Shown: positions 8,642 through 19,489 of the stretch, one piece after another | Position numbering within the stretch: position 1 is the first letter of the stretch | Layout of the letters: every line of letters begins with the position of its first letter | The notes under the pieces: generated by a model | The model's database searches: none | Seen by the model: only the letters and a program-made list of their open reading frames with translations | Told to the model about the DNA's origin: nothing | Assembly (NCBI RefSeq): GCF_024489055.1 | Contig: NC_090232.1 | Coordinates: 28,185,855 to 28,249,854, forward strand | Reading direction: 5' to 3' | Length of the DNA stretch: 64,000 nucleotides | Source: Chanodichthys erythropterus | Taxonomy: Eukaryota; Chordata; Actinopteri; Cypriniformes; Xenocyprididae | Made by a program: the position numbers and the translations under genes

Positions 8642-9262
8642 AGGCTGCATTTACACTGCAAGTCTTAATGCACAGATTCGATTTTTTGACCATATCCGAT
8701 TTTTTTGGCCATTGTGTTTACATTCACTTTAGATGTGACTGGTATCCGATATCTGTGTTTACATTACTTCCAGCTAGGGAGAGCGCGTGTGCGCGCGCGA
8801 GAGAGAAGCTACAGTGAAGGTTTTGGCTTATAAGAAAGAACACGGAGGTCTCTTTTAAATTAATCGGGCAAAGGTTGAAATTCAACTGCTGGATGTATAT
8901 GTGCGCGCAACTTCTTTCTGAAAAAATAGATAACGGGACAAAGTTCCCACCTCAATAATAAAGCTGTGAATTTTTAGTGCAAGTGCATACAAGCATCTGC
9001 TTCATAATACAACATTAAAGCTACCTTTTAGTGAGCAAACGTGTTGCTCTCGCCTTGTGGTGGCTTGAAATTCCACTGGGAATCGGATATGCGTGTTTAG
9101 ACGTAGTTCACATATCCACAGATCGGATATGTTTTGGATTTAAAACCACATTTGGAAGTGGATCTTGTGGAGATTTTCATGTTTACACATGTGCAACTAA
9201 TTCTGATCTGTGTCAGATGTGAGCAAAAGATCATATTTTTTGTGCCAGTGTAAACGCAGCCT
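8642..9262. mobile_element. hAT-like non-autonomous DNA element H1
   Basis: The left end AGGCTGCATTTACACTGCAA and the right end, read in reverse, AGGCTGCGTTTACACTGGCA are matched inverted repeats. Both are followed by a related subterminal repeat ('GATTCGATTTTTT' left, 'GATCATATTTTTTG' right). No ORF of note. Eight-base flanks (TATACCTC / TAGATCTA) agree at only five positions, so the target duplication is doubtful. The left flank is LINE sequence, the right flank DIRS sequence. Confidence 0.6.
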
Positions 9263-9263
9263 T

Positions 9264-9420
9264 AGATCTAAAAGGGAAGCAACCCTCCATTCTTCTTTGA
9301 AACTATGAAGTAACGACTGTAAAACACAGACTCCCTGCTGGGAGGAGGGACCCGTTCAATTGCCTCCTTTTGCAGAAGAGCCTGTACCTCCTTTGCTGTC
9401 CTTCTCTCTTGTGTAAAGAG
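9264..9420 (-). pseudogene. DIRS-like RT N-terminal fragment
   Basis: The minus strand encodes 'KEVQALLQKEAIERVPP' followed by 'FYSRYFIVSKKNGGLLPF', the conserved entry to DIRS-type RT. It is cut at 9263 by the hAT-like element and at about 9420 by unrelated sequence. Confidence 0.72.
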
Positions 9421-9890
9421 TAGAATTCTAGCTAGTGTCAACAGAATCCCAATAAACACGCAGAAGACTGGTACATAGATTTGTAGAATCAATCTTCTTT
9501 TCTTTGGTTTATTGTGTCTTTCTTTTTCGTGGAACTACAAGTAAAACAGAAAATACTACAATATCAGTTTCATATTGTCCAATAGCAAGCATTTGTGTAA
9601 GCTAACAGAATAAGCACAAACTTTGACAAATGCTACAAATATTGAACAATACAGCTGTAAAATGATGCTACACATAAAGAGAAATTAAATAAACTTACAG
9701 CTGATGCCACATTTTAAAGGATTAACACGGATGGAGTTGAATTGTTGAGAGACTCTCATGTTGCTACCATGTGCCCTCTGGCTGCTTGAAATAATAAAGT
9801 GATTGAAATGACCACTAGGGGCAACACTTCCTACAGAACAAATTATTATTATGACCACTAGGGGCAGCACTAACTTTAAGATTAATACAA
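9421..9890. other. Unidentified insertion with a repeated 20-bp motif
   Basis: This stretch separates two consecutive parts of the DIRS frame and is probably an insertion. The motif ATGACCACTAGGGGCARCACT occurs twice, at about 9808-9828 and 9851-9871. No coding capacity or terminal repeats could be established. Confidence 0.35.
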
Positions 9891-10330
9891 AGACAGAACA
9901 ACTCCTGTTCCATGACCAGAGCTTGCTTGGGGATTACCATTGTGGACGAAACCCCTCTGAACCTGGGCAGGCGAAACCTGAACTGAATTCTGTACCCTTT
10001 TTCTACTGTCTGCAGGACCCATTGAGATATATTTGGTAGATGTTTCCATGCTACCAAAAATCTAATAAGAAAACCAGTCTCGCAAGACTAGTCTCTGGTA
10101 TAAGATGAGTGGCCAACTCTGCCCTGAAGTGGCGAACCGGCAGGGAACAACCACACTGGCCCCTCTGAGACCCTCCTCAGAGGAAGCGAACGTCCTAAAC
10201 GTCCTACATTTCCGGGCAGACACTGAGACATATGTTCGCTGAGAACCGCTGCGTCCTGAAGCACATGAGGTGGCAGGGTTGGCAGAACAGCTCCCTGAGA
10301 GCACCAAGGGGAGACAGGCACCGGTAATGA
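9891..10330 (-). pseudogene. DIRS-like gag/RT junction fragment
   Basis: Minus-strand 10057-9891 reads 'WVLQTVEKGYRIQF', 'LPRFRGV' and 'QALVMEQEL', the segment that precedes the RT entry motif in DIRS1-like elements. Upstream (10321-10060) the minus strand stays largely open and may be the end of the gag-like ORF. The joining 'EVQALL' is found only after the foreign 9421-9890 stretch. Confidence 0.65.
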
Positions 10331-10549
10331 GGTGAAAAGACTTCAGCTGTGAGCACCCACCCGATCTCCAGTCTCTCTGTGGGGGAGCTCAGGTGGCAAA
10401 GTTCACCTTTTTTTAAATTCCTCAGAATTTAACGTAAAAACAGACAAGTAGAAACAGTCTAGATGAGAGGCTGGATACAGTATTTTCATATAGACATACA
10501 CTTTTCAAAGCAGAAAATATTTCATTTAATTTTTAAATTAAATGCAGCC

Positions 10550-10745
10550 AGAAAACAAACAGACAAGAATGGCTGAATGACAGGCTGAATAGCTCGTTCT
10601 GAGACACTGCTTATGATTTATTGTGATTAAAAAAAAAATGAGTGGTTGGATTTTTATCATTATAGGGTGGTTGTGTACACACACTGCCAACACACATTTA
10701 TGTCCAATCACCATGCAAAAGTGAATTTTGCATAATAGGTCCCCT
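10550..10745 (-). mobile_element. End of a TTAA-target MITE
   Basis: The right border ...TGCATAATAGGTCCCCT is followed by TTAA (10746-10749). Read on the minus strand this is an AGGGGACCTATTATGCA terminus, a common fish MITE end. The other end was not found, so the left limit is arbitrary. Confidence 0.5.
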
Positions 10746-10749
10746 TTAA

Positions 10750-11194
10750 TGTGCAGTTTAATACATTGCTAACACATTTTATTTCAGAATTTATCAGGTA
10801 TTTCAGTCAATTTCACTCATCTCAGTATAGCGATAGTTTGGGAAAAGCCAATATGGCATGTTAACTAATGTAAGTTAAGTGTAGTAGCCTAAACAAAACC
10901 ATGCATCTGCGCCATTCATTCACACAGAGACACACAGAACATACAGGATTCATATTTAAACATTATTTTTGCAGTTTAATATTCACAGACACTGTATCGC
11001 AATTAGAATTAGAATTAGAATAAAGAACTTAATAAAAAACCTACCATTCACAATCATCAGCTTGATTTGAGTTGATTCTCAAAATGAAACTGAAAGTTGC
11101 ACTCTTCCTATGAGGTAAATTCTTTCACAATTATTCCTCACCATGTCTCAAAACGATGTACATGAATCTGACTAACTTTGATGCATTTTTTTCG
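10750..11194. other. No feature recognised
   Basis: AT-rich sequence without a convincing ORF, inverted ends or similarity to other parts of the window. Confidence 0.4.
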
Positions 11195-11795
11195 AGTTAA
11201 TGCAGGCGTTGACTCTGTTGCATTTGCCTTTGAATAGTGTGCGCTGTCCATGGGCGTGGCCGCATTAGAGCTGTGGTTCTCAAACCTGTCCAGGGGACCC
11301 CTTCCCACTGCACATTTTTTATGTCTCCCTCATCAGACACCCAATTCAAGTCTTGCAGTCTCTACTAATGAGCTGATGAGTTGAATCAGGTGTGCTAGAT
11401 AAGGGAGACATGCAAAACGTGCAGTGATAGGGGGTCCCCAGGACAGGATTGAGAACCACTGCATTAGAGGATAATGAGGTGACTCGCAAACGGCTGACAT
11501 CTCTCAGTTTTCAAACAGATTACATAAATAGAGAATATTTGTTTTCGATTTGACTTACATTATTTAAAACCTGACATTTAAACTTTTCTTTAGACATATC
11601 ACATGTTTGTGTGATAATTATTCACTAAGTTACAGTTTAATTTCTAACATGTATTAGAATGGACTTCATTAAGACGGCAGATCACTCATCATGTTAGTTT
11701 TCTTTATTTTGCAAAAAGAGCACAAAATTATGTTTTTACTGTGAATGTGCACAAATAAACCCTTGTTTTCAAAGGGTATTCTGCACTGACTCCAA
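11195..11795 (+). mobile_element. TTAA/CCCTCTGG family element, 3'-half fragment (A0)
   Basis: Collinear with the 3' halves of the elements at 21539-23092 and 30521-32099. Shared blocks include 'GGGCGTGGCCGCATTAG', 'CAGATTACATAAA', 'TTAAAACCTGACAT' and 'ATCATGTTAGTTTTCTTTA'. Neither terminal repeat is present. An hAT MITE is inserted at 11271-11461. Confidence 0.65.
11271..11461. mobile_element. hAT-type MITE with 8-bp target duplication
   Basis: CTGTGGTTCTCAA at the left and TTGAGAACCACTG at the right are inverted ends, with the inner arms (GGGGACCCC / GGGGTCCCC) also nearly complementary. A perfect 8-bp duplication CATTAGAG flanks it (11263-11270 and 11462-11469). It is 191 bp with no coding capacity. 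Removing it restores the CCGCATTAG block seen in the sister copies of the host element. Confidence 0.9.
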
Positions 11796-12387
11796 TGATC
11801 TCTGAGCAAGATGACCTTTGGATTTCAACTTTATATAACAACTTGCATTTAAATGTAGATAAAAATCAAATAAAATGAATCATTCACTTACAGTATGCAT
11901 GATTATCTTGATTAGCAGTGTACAATGACCTTGAAGCTGTGAAATGAACAAAATATACTATTATAATATCTATTTTCTCCATAATTAAATTGAACAGTCA
12001 GTCAGCAATAATGTACATAAACCAATCTAATAGAAATGCAGACATTGTGGTTTAATCAATCCTAATTCTGCATTTGTCTCAGTGGCACACAGTGACAGCA
12101 TTAGTCATATTAGATCATTCTGTCATGGGTGTTCACTTTATCATTGTACGAAAACTCCCTGTTGCCCTGACAACAGGTGATGAGCATCAGAGCCCCAATG
12201 CTCTGAAGCATAAATTTAGATATGACATTCTCTCGTTATTTAAAGGTGCTTACTCACAGGATGTATTGCTACATTTTAGAGAAGCTAAAAATCTCTTTGC
12301 TCTATAACTTTGCTTTACCATGATGTGAAAACAGGCCTCTTATCAGTCAATCTGAATCTATACCATTTCTCTCTCAAAATGTGTGTG
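11796..12387. other. No feature recognised
   Basis: AT-rich. The short frame at 12074-12307 has no family signature and I do not call it a gene. Confidence 0.4.
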
Positions 12388-12647
12388 AGTGTGTGTGGTC
12401 CTAGTAAACCGTACGTTATAGGGACAAAATGTCCCCACAAAGATGGCAATATCCAAATTCCTTGACCTTGTAGGGACATTCTTTGGTCCCCATGAGGAAA
12501 ACAGATTATAAATCATACAGAACAATGTTTTTTTTTTTTAAAAAAAAAATGAAAAATGCTGAAAGTTTTCTGTGATGATGGATAAGTTTACAGATAGGTT
12601 TAGGATTAAAGGATAGAAAATACAGTTTGTTCAGTATAAAAATCATA
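12388..12647 (+). repeat. 'GGGGAC..GTCCCC' dispersed repeat, first part
   Basis: Contains 'GTGTGTGGTCCTAGTAAACC', a near-palindromic block resembling GGGGACCAAATGTCCCC, and 'GGTCCCCATGAGGAAAACAG'. The same unit appears at 23158-23220 and 33537-33605. The copy breaks at 12647, where element X begins, and resumes at 20750 with 'CTATGGAAATTCCCGTAAAA'. Confidence 0.65.
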
Positions 12648-12790
12648 GGCCCTCATTTATCAAACGAACGTAGAAACCAGTGTACACCTGAACAACAACA
12701 ACAACAACAAAAAAACAGCTTATGACAACGCTCACGTGTGATTCATTCAACTTTCATATGCGGCCAATTCTGTCGCACTAATGAACGGGT

Positions 12791-13709
12791 GTTGATAAAT
12801 GTGGCGGCTGGAAACTGTCATCATTTAAATGTCATGCCCCAAATTTTAGAAGCCTCGCCCTATAGTTTATGACAGAGAAATGTAACCCGCCCATGAAGAG
12901 GAAGTAATCACATGAAAAAGAAATTTATCTTACTCTGAAAACACCCCTCAACTTCTTAATTGTCAGAGATTGGCCAGGCTCCATCACCACCCAATCACAG
13001 AGGTCACAATCACGAGAGTACTAATCACCCACACCTGATCATCATCACCTTGTCATCACTGCAGCATTTAAAGGGATACTCCACCATTTTTTCATATTAA
13101 ACTATGTTATTCCCTTAACTAAGACGAGTTGATACATACCTCTCTCGTCTCAGTGCGTGCACTAAATCGCTCTGTCTTGCGGCGAAACTTTGTTAGCACT
13201 TAGCTCCTGTAAAAGTCACGTTGGTTCTATTGACGGAAATGAGAGAGGAGGAGAGGGAGCGGGGGCCGGTGAGAGGACTTTTCACGAGTGAAGATATTAC
13301 TGCGCCAAGTCAAAGTGCTTCCGAGCACTTGCTATGGTATTCCGCCATACAATATAGTTATCCATTTTGCACGCTTAGAAAAGCGCAACGTTTTGTTTTG
13401 TGTCACCGTCCTAGGTCGAGTTACACTACTCAAGTAACTGTATTTAAATAGGGAAAACGTGGAGGTGTTTGGTAGCTTCTCTGCTTGGCCCCTATTGAAT
13501 GAACTGGGCTAAGCTAAGTGCTAACAAAGTTTCGCCGCAAGACAGAGCGATTTAGTGCACGCACTGAGACGAAAGAGGTATGTATCAACTCGTCTTAGCT
13601 AAGGGAATAACATAGTTTAATATGAAAAAACGGTGGAGTATCCCTTTAAATGCTGCAGTGATGACAAGGTGATGATGATCAGGTGCGGGTGATTAGTACT
13701 TAATCACCC
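12791..13709 (+). repeat. Duplicated block: X sequence, LTR start, MITE and inverted LTR piece
   Basis: The block starting 'GTTGATAAATGTGGCGGCTGG' at 12791 recurs at 13710, 919 bp on, and the two stay alike through the LTR start (12961 and 13880) up to the MITE (13072 and 13991). In the first copy the MITE is followed by an inverted copy of the LTR piece that precedes it (13650-13700), ending at AGTACT. The second copy continues into the intact LTR. This points to a tandem duplication combined with a fold-back event. Confidence 0.75.
13072..13645. mobile_element. TTAA-target MITE B1
   Basis: Starts AGGGATACTCCACC and ends with its inverse, with TTAA on both sides (13068-13071, 13646-13649). 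The inverted arms run for about 100 bp ('TTCATATTAAACTATGTTATTCCC'-type sequence). The interior is the inverse of B2 at 13991-14512. The 76-codon frame inside it is a by-product of the repeat, as the same peptide occurs in B2 on the other strand. Confidence 0.85.
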
Positions 13710-13879
13710 GTTGATAAATGTGGCGGCTGGAAACTGTCGTCATTTAAATGTCACGCCCCAAATTTTAGAAGCCTCGCCCTATAGTTTATGACAGAGAAAT
13801 GTAACCCGTCCATGAAGAGGAAGTAATCACATGAAAAAGAAATTTATCTTACTCTGAAAACACCCCTCAACTTCTTAAT

Positions 13880-14597
13880 TGTCAGAGTTTGGCCAGGCTC
13901 CATCACCACCCAATCACAGAGGTCACAATCAGGAGAGTACTAATCACCCGCACCTGATCATCATCACCTTGTCATCACTGCAGCATTTAAAGGGATACTC
14001 CACCGTTTTTTCATATTAAACTATGTTATTCCCTTAACTAAGATGAGTTGATACATACCTCTCTCGTCTCAGTGCGTGCACTAAATCGCTCTGTCTTGCG
14101 GCGAAACTTTGTTAGCACTTAGCTTAGCCCAGTTCATTCAATAGGGGCCAAGCAGAGAAGCTACCAAACACCTCCACGTTTTCCCTATTTAAATACAGTT
14201 ACTCGAGTAGTGTAACTCGACCTAGGACGGTGACACAAAACAAAACGTTGCGCTTTTCTAAGCGTGCAAAATGGATAACTATATTGTATGGCGGAATACC
14301 ATAGCAAGTGCTCGGAAGCACTTTGACTTGGCGCAGTAATATCTTCACTCGTGAAAAGTCCTCTCACCGGCACCCGCTCCCTCTCCTCCTCCCTCTCATT
14401 TCCATCAATAGAACCAACGTGACTTTTACACTGAGATGAGAGAGGTATGTATCAACTCGTCTTAGTTAAGGGAACAACATAGTTTAATATGAAAAAACGG
14501 TGGAGTATCCCTTTAAGCACACACTTCACATTAACTGCCACGATCAATAAACTCTAATATTCATTTCTACATTGTTGTGAGTCTGTGTTCCGTAACA
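13880..14597 (+). repeat. 5' LTR of gypsy element 2, split by MITE B2
   Basis: TGTCAGAGTTTGGCCAGGCTCC begins the LTR and CCGTAACA ends it. Without B2 and one TTAA the LTR is about 190 bp. Its front aligns by eye with the LTR at 45051 (GGCCAGGCTC, CACAG, GAGTACT, ATCAC). B2 entered at a CATTTAAA site, where a TATA box would be expected. AATAAA occurs at about 14545. Confidence 0.8.
13991..14512. mobile_element. TTAA-target MITE B2, inverted relative to B1
   Basis: Terminal AGGGATACTCCACC inverted repeats with TTAA at 13987-13990 and 14513-14516. The interior order is the reverse of B1, so the pair forms a large inverted repeat. No functional ORF. Confidence 0.85.
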
Positions 14598-14624
14598 GAA
14601 GACCAGACCAATTACCGTTTGAAT

Positions 14625-15180
14625 ATGAGTGCACCAGATCCATTCCAGGAGGTCGTGGATGCTCTCAAGCACTGGATAATTTCACCACTCATTTTCGTGA
14701 TGTCTTTGGGGATCCTGGTGGCAATTCATCTGTTGGTGAGCAGCTATATCATCTTTCTCAAGGAAAAATGTCTGTTTCTGAATATGCTCTTCAGTTGAGA
14801 ACCCTAGCAGCGGCCAGTGGTTGGAACGAGCGATCTCTCATCACCACTAGGGTTAAAGGGTTAAATCCCTGGTTGTGAATACATCTGGCTACATACGATG
14901 ACGCTATCAGGCTTGAACAATTCATCCATCTCTCCATCTGCATCGACTGTCACATGCAGCCCTGCCTGGAAGACCTGCAGGGCCAGCCTTCACCACCATG
15001 TCCACGTCAGCCAGAGTGTACTAGCTCTCTAGAACCAGAAGCAATGCAACCGGATAACACTCGCTTGACTTTGTCTGAGCGGCAGTGGAGGCTGACCCAG
15101 GGTCTTTGTCTATATTGCGGTTCTGGGGTACATGTTATCACAGCCTGTCCCATTCATCTACCACGACCTATGGTGAGTGT
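14625..15180 (+). pseudogene. Gypsy element 2 gag remnant
   Basis: The ATG at 14625 follows the LTR by 27 bases and opens 'MSAPDPFQEVVDAL'. The capsid part ('SVGEQLYHLSQGKMSVSEYALQLRTLAA') is in another frame, with a stop at 14876. The zinc knuckle 'LCLYCGSGVHVITACP' (CX2CX4HX4C) lies at about 15106-15153 in the frame of the following ORF. Compared with a usual gag of this family a middle section is missing. Non-functional. Confidence 0.75.
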
Positions 15181-16315
15181 CATCCATTCAGTGTCTGTTA
15201 ACACCAAGCCACTCACTACTGAAGTTATTCTTACTGCCTCCAATGTCTCCCTTCCAGTACATGCCCTCCTCGGCTCTAGGTCAGCTGGAAACTTCATCTC
15301 TGAATCCCTCTGCCGCCAGCTCATCCTCAAGAAAAGGGCCATTGAGACTCATTATCAGGTCCAGTTGATAATTGGCAAACGCTTAAACAAAAGTAATGTA
15401 TGCCATGCTGTAGGACCCATCCAGTTGCAAATTGGACTTTTGCACACCAAATACATTGTGTTCCTGGTTCTGGAGAATTCCACCGCTGGTATAATTTTAG
15501 GGTGCCTGTGGCTAGTGCAACACAACCCCGTTCTCTCATGGAACACTGGCCTGAAGCGGGGCGATAGCGGTTTTCCCAGGTGCTTCCCAAGTCTTACTCA
15601 TCCAGTGATATGTCTATCAGTCAACACCACATCCATTGAGAGCCCGGTGGAACAGCAATCCACGGAGATTCCAGCCTGCTATGCCAGTGACATATTCTGC
15701 CCCAAAAGGGCGTCGTCATTGCCTCCACATCAGCCATGGGACTGTGCCATCAACCTCCTTCCAGATGAGTCAGTGCCCCACGGTAAAATTTATCCTCTAT
15801 CTCTCCCTGAACAGAAGACCATCCTCCCTTCCACTTCCCATGCTGCTTCGAGTTTTTTCTTTGTGGTAAAGAAGGATGGAGGCTTGCAGCCCTGCATTGA
15901 CTACAGAGCACTCAACAAACTCACAGTCAAGTTCCAGTACCCTCTTCCCCTTGTCCTAGCAGCCCTGGAACAACTTTGTGGAGTAGCCGTTTTAACCAAG
16001 TTGGACCTCTGCAGCGCACACAACCTCGTCCAGATACGTGAGGGGGACGAGTGGAAGACTGCCTTTGTGACCCCTACTGGACACTATGAATATCTCGTCA
16101 TGCCTTATGGATTGGTCAATGCCCCCTCCATATTCCAGTACTTCATGCATAAGGTGCTCCGGGAGTTCCTTCATCGCTTTGTGATTGTCTACATCAACAA
16201 CATCTTAATCTACTCCCGAAGCCTGGCCGAACATTGCCTGCATGTTGCGGAGGTTCTCCAATTCCTGAAGAAACACCAGCTCTATCTCAAAGCCTATAAA
16301 TACTCCTTCCATTAG
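14954..16315 (+). pseudogene. Gypsy element 2 protease and reverse transcriptase, catalytic residues lost
   Basis: An open frame of 453 codons. The protease motif expected as D-S-G reads 'LLGSRSAGNFIS', so the catalytic Asp is gone. RT motifs follow in order: 'FFFVVKKDGGLQPCIDYR', 'LTKLDLCSAHNLVQI', 'FVTPTGHYEYLVMPYGL', and then 'YINN' where Y-I-D-D is expected. Both Asp-to-Asn changes are G-to-A in what would have been CpG contexts. The frame stops at 16315 inside the thumb region and resumes shifted. Long open frames survive, but the enzyme cannot work. Confidence 0.82.
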
Positions 16316-16566
16316 TCCTCCACCCAGTTTCTCGGCTATAACATCAGTGAACACGGCATCCGATGCAGTAGGCAACTGGCCAACACCTTCCACCATCAAA
16401 GAGCTTCAACATTTCCTAGGACTTCTACCGTCGCTTCATTCAAAACTACAGCTCCATCACAGCTCCACTCACCAATCTCCTCCAAAATAAGCCCAAGTCT
16501 CTGTCTTGGACTCTATTCACCACCCAGGCTTTCCAAAGCCTCAAGGACTCCTTCATTAAAGCACTG

Positions 16567-18411
16567 TGTAAGGTAATCTTAGCCTTACGTCATTTATTAG
16601 CTCAATTTATTTGTTAAAGGGAATAAGAATTGAATCAACTGTAAATGATTCACTGTAAATGATTCAGAATTAATATTTAACACTTCATCAATTATTCATC
16701 CAGCGAAAATTGAGGTTAGAGTATTTTACCAATTCTGGATAAAATATTATTCTGTGGTCAACAGTAACAATATTTTATTATGATTATTGTTATTATAATT
16801 ATTATATTATTATAAGCAAGAGGTAACTTGATCTTAAGTTTAAGGCAGTAATTTGACACACAATACAAGAAACTCGTATATGTGAAAATCAAAGATTTAT
16901 TGACTACTTCTAATGATTACAGGAAACTAAGGCTAAACACACACATACATACACACATACATACATGCACACACATTCGCGGAGTTGAGGAGTTATGAAA
17001 AGTCCCAAGTTCTGTGCTAACTTAACTTATAACCGGAAGAAAATCACAAAAGCAGAGCTTTGGCTTGATTCTTTAGTTTTAAAGGAGTTTCACCAGTTTC
17101 CAGCAAGAGAGAAAGAAGTTTGCTTGTACCTGCGTTTGCTCTGACAGCTGAGGTAATCGGGTTGTTCCGTGACTCGTGTACAGCGGAGTCCCGCGTTCTG
17201 GATTGGCTGTCTTTCAGGTGACGTCTTCTCGGGAAAGCCCTGTGGGTTGCGCGGAAGCTTTGAAGGATGTTGCTGTTCTGATCTGAGCGTCTGGCTTGAG
17301 CGGCTCTCTTCTTGGGAGACTTTGGTCAGATATTTCGCAGAGGGTTTTGGAATCTGGATGTGACGGCTGTTGATCAGTGGCATGGCTCGTAGTTCAAGTC
17401 GATGACTGTTAGATGGAAAATCAGCCCTGGTCAATCAGTTCTCAATGACCCATGCGACTTTTCCGCCGTGGTCAAAGTAGCGGTGCTTCGGCTACTTCTG
17501 ACCGATTTCTGACTTCCAGCTTCTGACTCTGACCTTATTTCATATTTCTCAACTGACTTTAGCTTGTTCGGACAGCATAGTTTTAAAGGAGCACTTCTGG
17601 CTCCATCCTTCAGATGCGATCCTCCAATGAGACGTTGCTACGGAGATTAGACACGCCTCGTCTATTGTCTATTGATCACATTGCGTGATATCTGCAGAAC
17701 ATTTTCCTGTTTTATTAACAACTTTATAAAGTTTCTTAATATTTTCCTGATACTGAATTTCAATGTTTCATTCACACAGAATTACAGAGAATTATAAATT
17801 CTGCATTTAGAGCTCAAACACGACACACTTCTTACACACATATTACTAGACTGACCTAATTAAAACAATGATTATAAGAGAAAGAAGATGCATACAGGAC
17901 TACAAACATATAAAGCATTGACTCCAACATATTAGTAATCACATCATAGCAAATGTTATTCTGGATATAGTTAATACTTTAAGTAATCGACAATTGTCCC
18001 TTTTGAGATTCAAGATTGAGTCCTTAAGCATAGTTTAAACTCTGACCGGAGTCATGGGTAACTGGGTCACGATGGACGGTCACACAAGGGAGGTATTGAA
18101 AGGACAGATTTGTCTTTAAATCCGTTGATGGGTGTTTTCCTGTTCTGTCCGATAATACAAGAGGGTTTTGTGAGAGAATCAATAGATTTAATGTGATCAG
18201 ACCCACGTGATGGGTTCTGATTAGTTTATTGCTGATGAGCAAAGAAGTCCTTTAGACAGAGTCCTTTGTTAAAAGAAGTCACGTCATCACTTCTGTAAAA
18301 GCTAGGTTTTTCCTGTCAGGAAATGGATCTTTTGGACCAAATGAAGCTTTGTTCAATCATGCCTCTGGCTGATAAAGCCATTTGGTAACGTCTGTCGAAC
18401 GGGTCCCTACA
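16567..18411 (-). mobile_element. Solo-LTR-like insertion Z3 (1,845 bp) with 4-bp target duplication
   Basis: Begins TGTAAGG and ends CCTACA, flanked by ACTG on both sides (16563-16566, 18412-18415). Removing it and one ACTG restores the gypsy frame into RNase H. No ORF with a family signature. A TTTATT (AATAAA on the minus strand) lies 334 bases from the low-coordinate end, exactly the distance in Z1, so the LTR probably points to the minus strand. Ends TG..CA and 4-bp duplications are typical of retroviral-type LTRs. See Z1, Z2, Z4, Z5. Confidence 0.78.
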
Positions 18412-18860
18412 ACTGCTCCTCATCCATCCTGACCCCAACAAGCCTTTCGTCGCTGAGGTCGATGCATCCACCACTGGAGTAGGAGCGGTGCTTTCTCAGC
18501 AGCAAGGCGATCCAGCACGACTCCATCAATATGCCTTCTTTTCAAAGAAGCTATCCCAGAGATGAACTATGACATCGGAAACAGAGAGTTATTGGCCATC
18601 ATTGCATTGAAGGAATGAAGTCAGGGTGCAAGGGAGAAGTTCACCGTATTCACCAACCACAAGAATCTTCAGTATCTCTGTGCCGCCAAACATCTCAACC
18701 CCAGACAGGCAAGATGGGCTTTATTCTTCACATGGTTCAATTTCACTATATCCTATTGTCCAGGCATCAATTCACCCTCTGTCCCATCCAGTGGTCCTTA
18801 GACCAACAGTTCTCCTCCTCCAATGTCTCCGAGCCATCTCCGCTGGGGTGTCCTCCAGGC
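18412..18860 (+). pseudogene. Gypsy element 2 RNase H remnant
   Basis: Continues directly from the RT part across Z3: 'LLLIHPDPNKPFVAEVDASTTGVGAVL' contains the RNase H Asp in 'EVDAS'. Later pieces in shifted frames correspond to the usual 'TDHKNL' and 'NPRQARW' segments ('FTNHKNLQYL', 'QARWALFFTWF'). Several frameshifts make it inactive. Confidence 0.72.
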
Positions 18861-18899
18861 CGTACCCATGTTCCCAGATCTCAACGCAATAACCTCACA

Positions 18900-19484
18900 C
18901 ACTCTGCTCATTCCTCCTGAGGCACTGGCCATCCAGGGGCCAACCAAAATCTCTCACTGCTACAAGATCACTTCTGGTGGCCCAAAATGGCCAGGGATGT
19001 GAGAAAGTTCGTTCAGGGATGCCCCGATTGCTCCATCTCCAAAAGCCCACGCCATCTTCCATCTGACAAGCTTCTTCCCTTACCCGTACCACAGCGCCCT
19101 TGGTCACACCTAGGAGTTGACTTCCCCATGACCTACCACCATCTGAAGGGAACACATGTATCCTAGTCATTGTTGACCGATTCTCTAAATCCTGCCGTCT
19201 GATTCCTCTGAAGGGCTTACCTAATGCCATGACAACTTCACTTCAATCATGTATTCCGATACTAGGGTATCCCAGAGGACATTGTGTCTGACAGAGGACC
19301 ACAGTTCATCTCCCAGGTATGGAAGGCCTTCTTCAAGCTCGTAGGTGTGACTGTCAGTTTGTCATCAGGATACCATCCGCAGTCAAACGGGCAAGTGGAG
19401 AGGAAGAAACAGGAGATCGGGTGCTTCCTGAGAACCTTCTGCCACGGCTGGGCCGAGTACGTGCAGAACTCAATCAATATCAAT
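18900..19484 (+). pseudogene. Gypsy element 2 integrase remnant
   Basis: Pieces of the zinc finger region (about 18950-19050), then 'CILVIVDRFSKSCRLIPL' (first catalytic Asp) at about 19160 and 'SDRGPQFISQVWKAFF' (second Asp) at 19288, with 'GYHPQSNGQVERKKQE' (Glu) near 19370-19415. The three catalytic residues survive but in different frames. The sequence after 'WAEYVQN' is replaced by LTR sequence, so the C-terminal domain is deleted. Confidence 0.78.
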
Positions 19485-19489
19485 AAAAT

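Larger units (their letters stand above)
1..10330 (-). mobile_element. DIRS-like retroelement, copy 1, fragmented by insertions
   Basis: Four separate stretches on the minus strand (9891-10330, 9264-9420, 6621-6910, 1-156) read in order as the front, N-terminal, middle and later parts of a DIRS-type reverse transcriptase. Foreign elements lie between them: a Gmr1-like LTR element, a TTAA-target element, an L2 LINE fragment, an hAT-like element and an unidentified 0.4-kb piece. The RT core between 'KKNGGLLPF' (about 9270) and 'LNYIND' (about 6830) is missing, so there was also a deletion. No tyrosine recombinase is in the window; it would lie to the left of base 1. Treating the stretches as one copy is an inference from order and orientation. 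Confidence 0.7.

Noticed and set aside
13221..14373. Matching 76- and 62-codon ORFs on opposite strands as a duplicated gene
   Set aside because: They are the same interior of MITEs B1 and B2 in inverse orientation, with no family signature.
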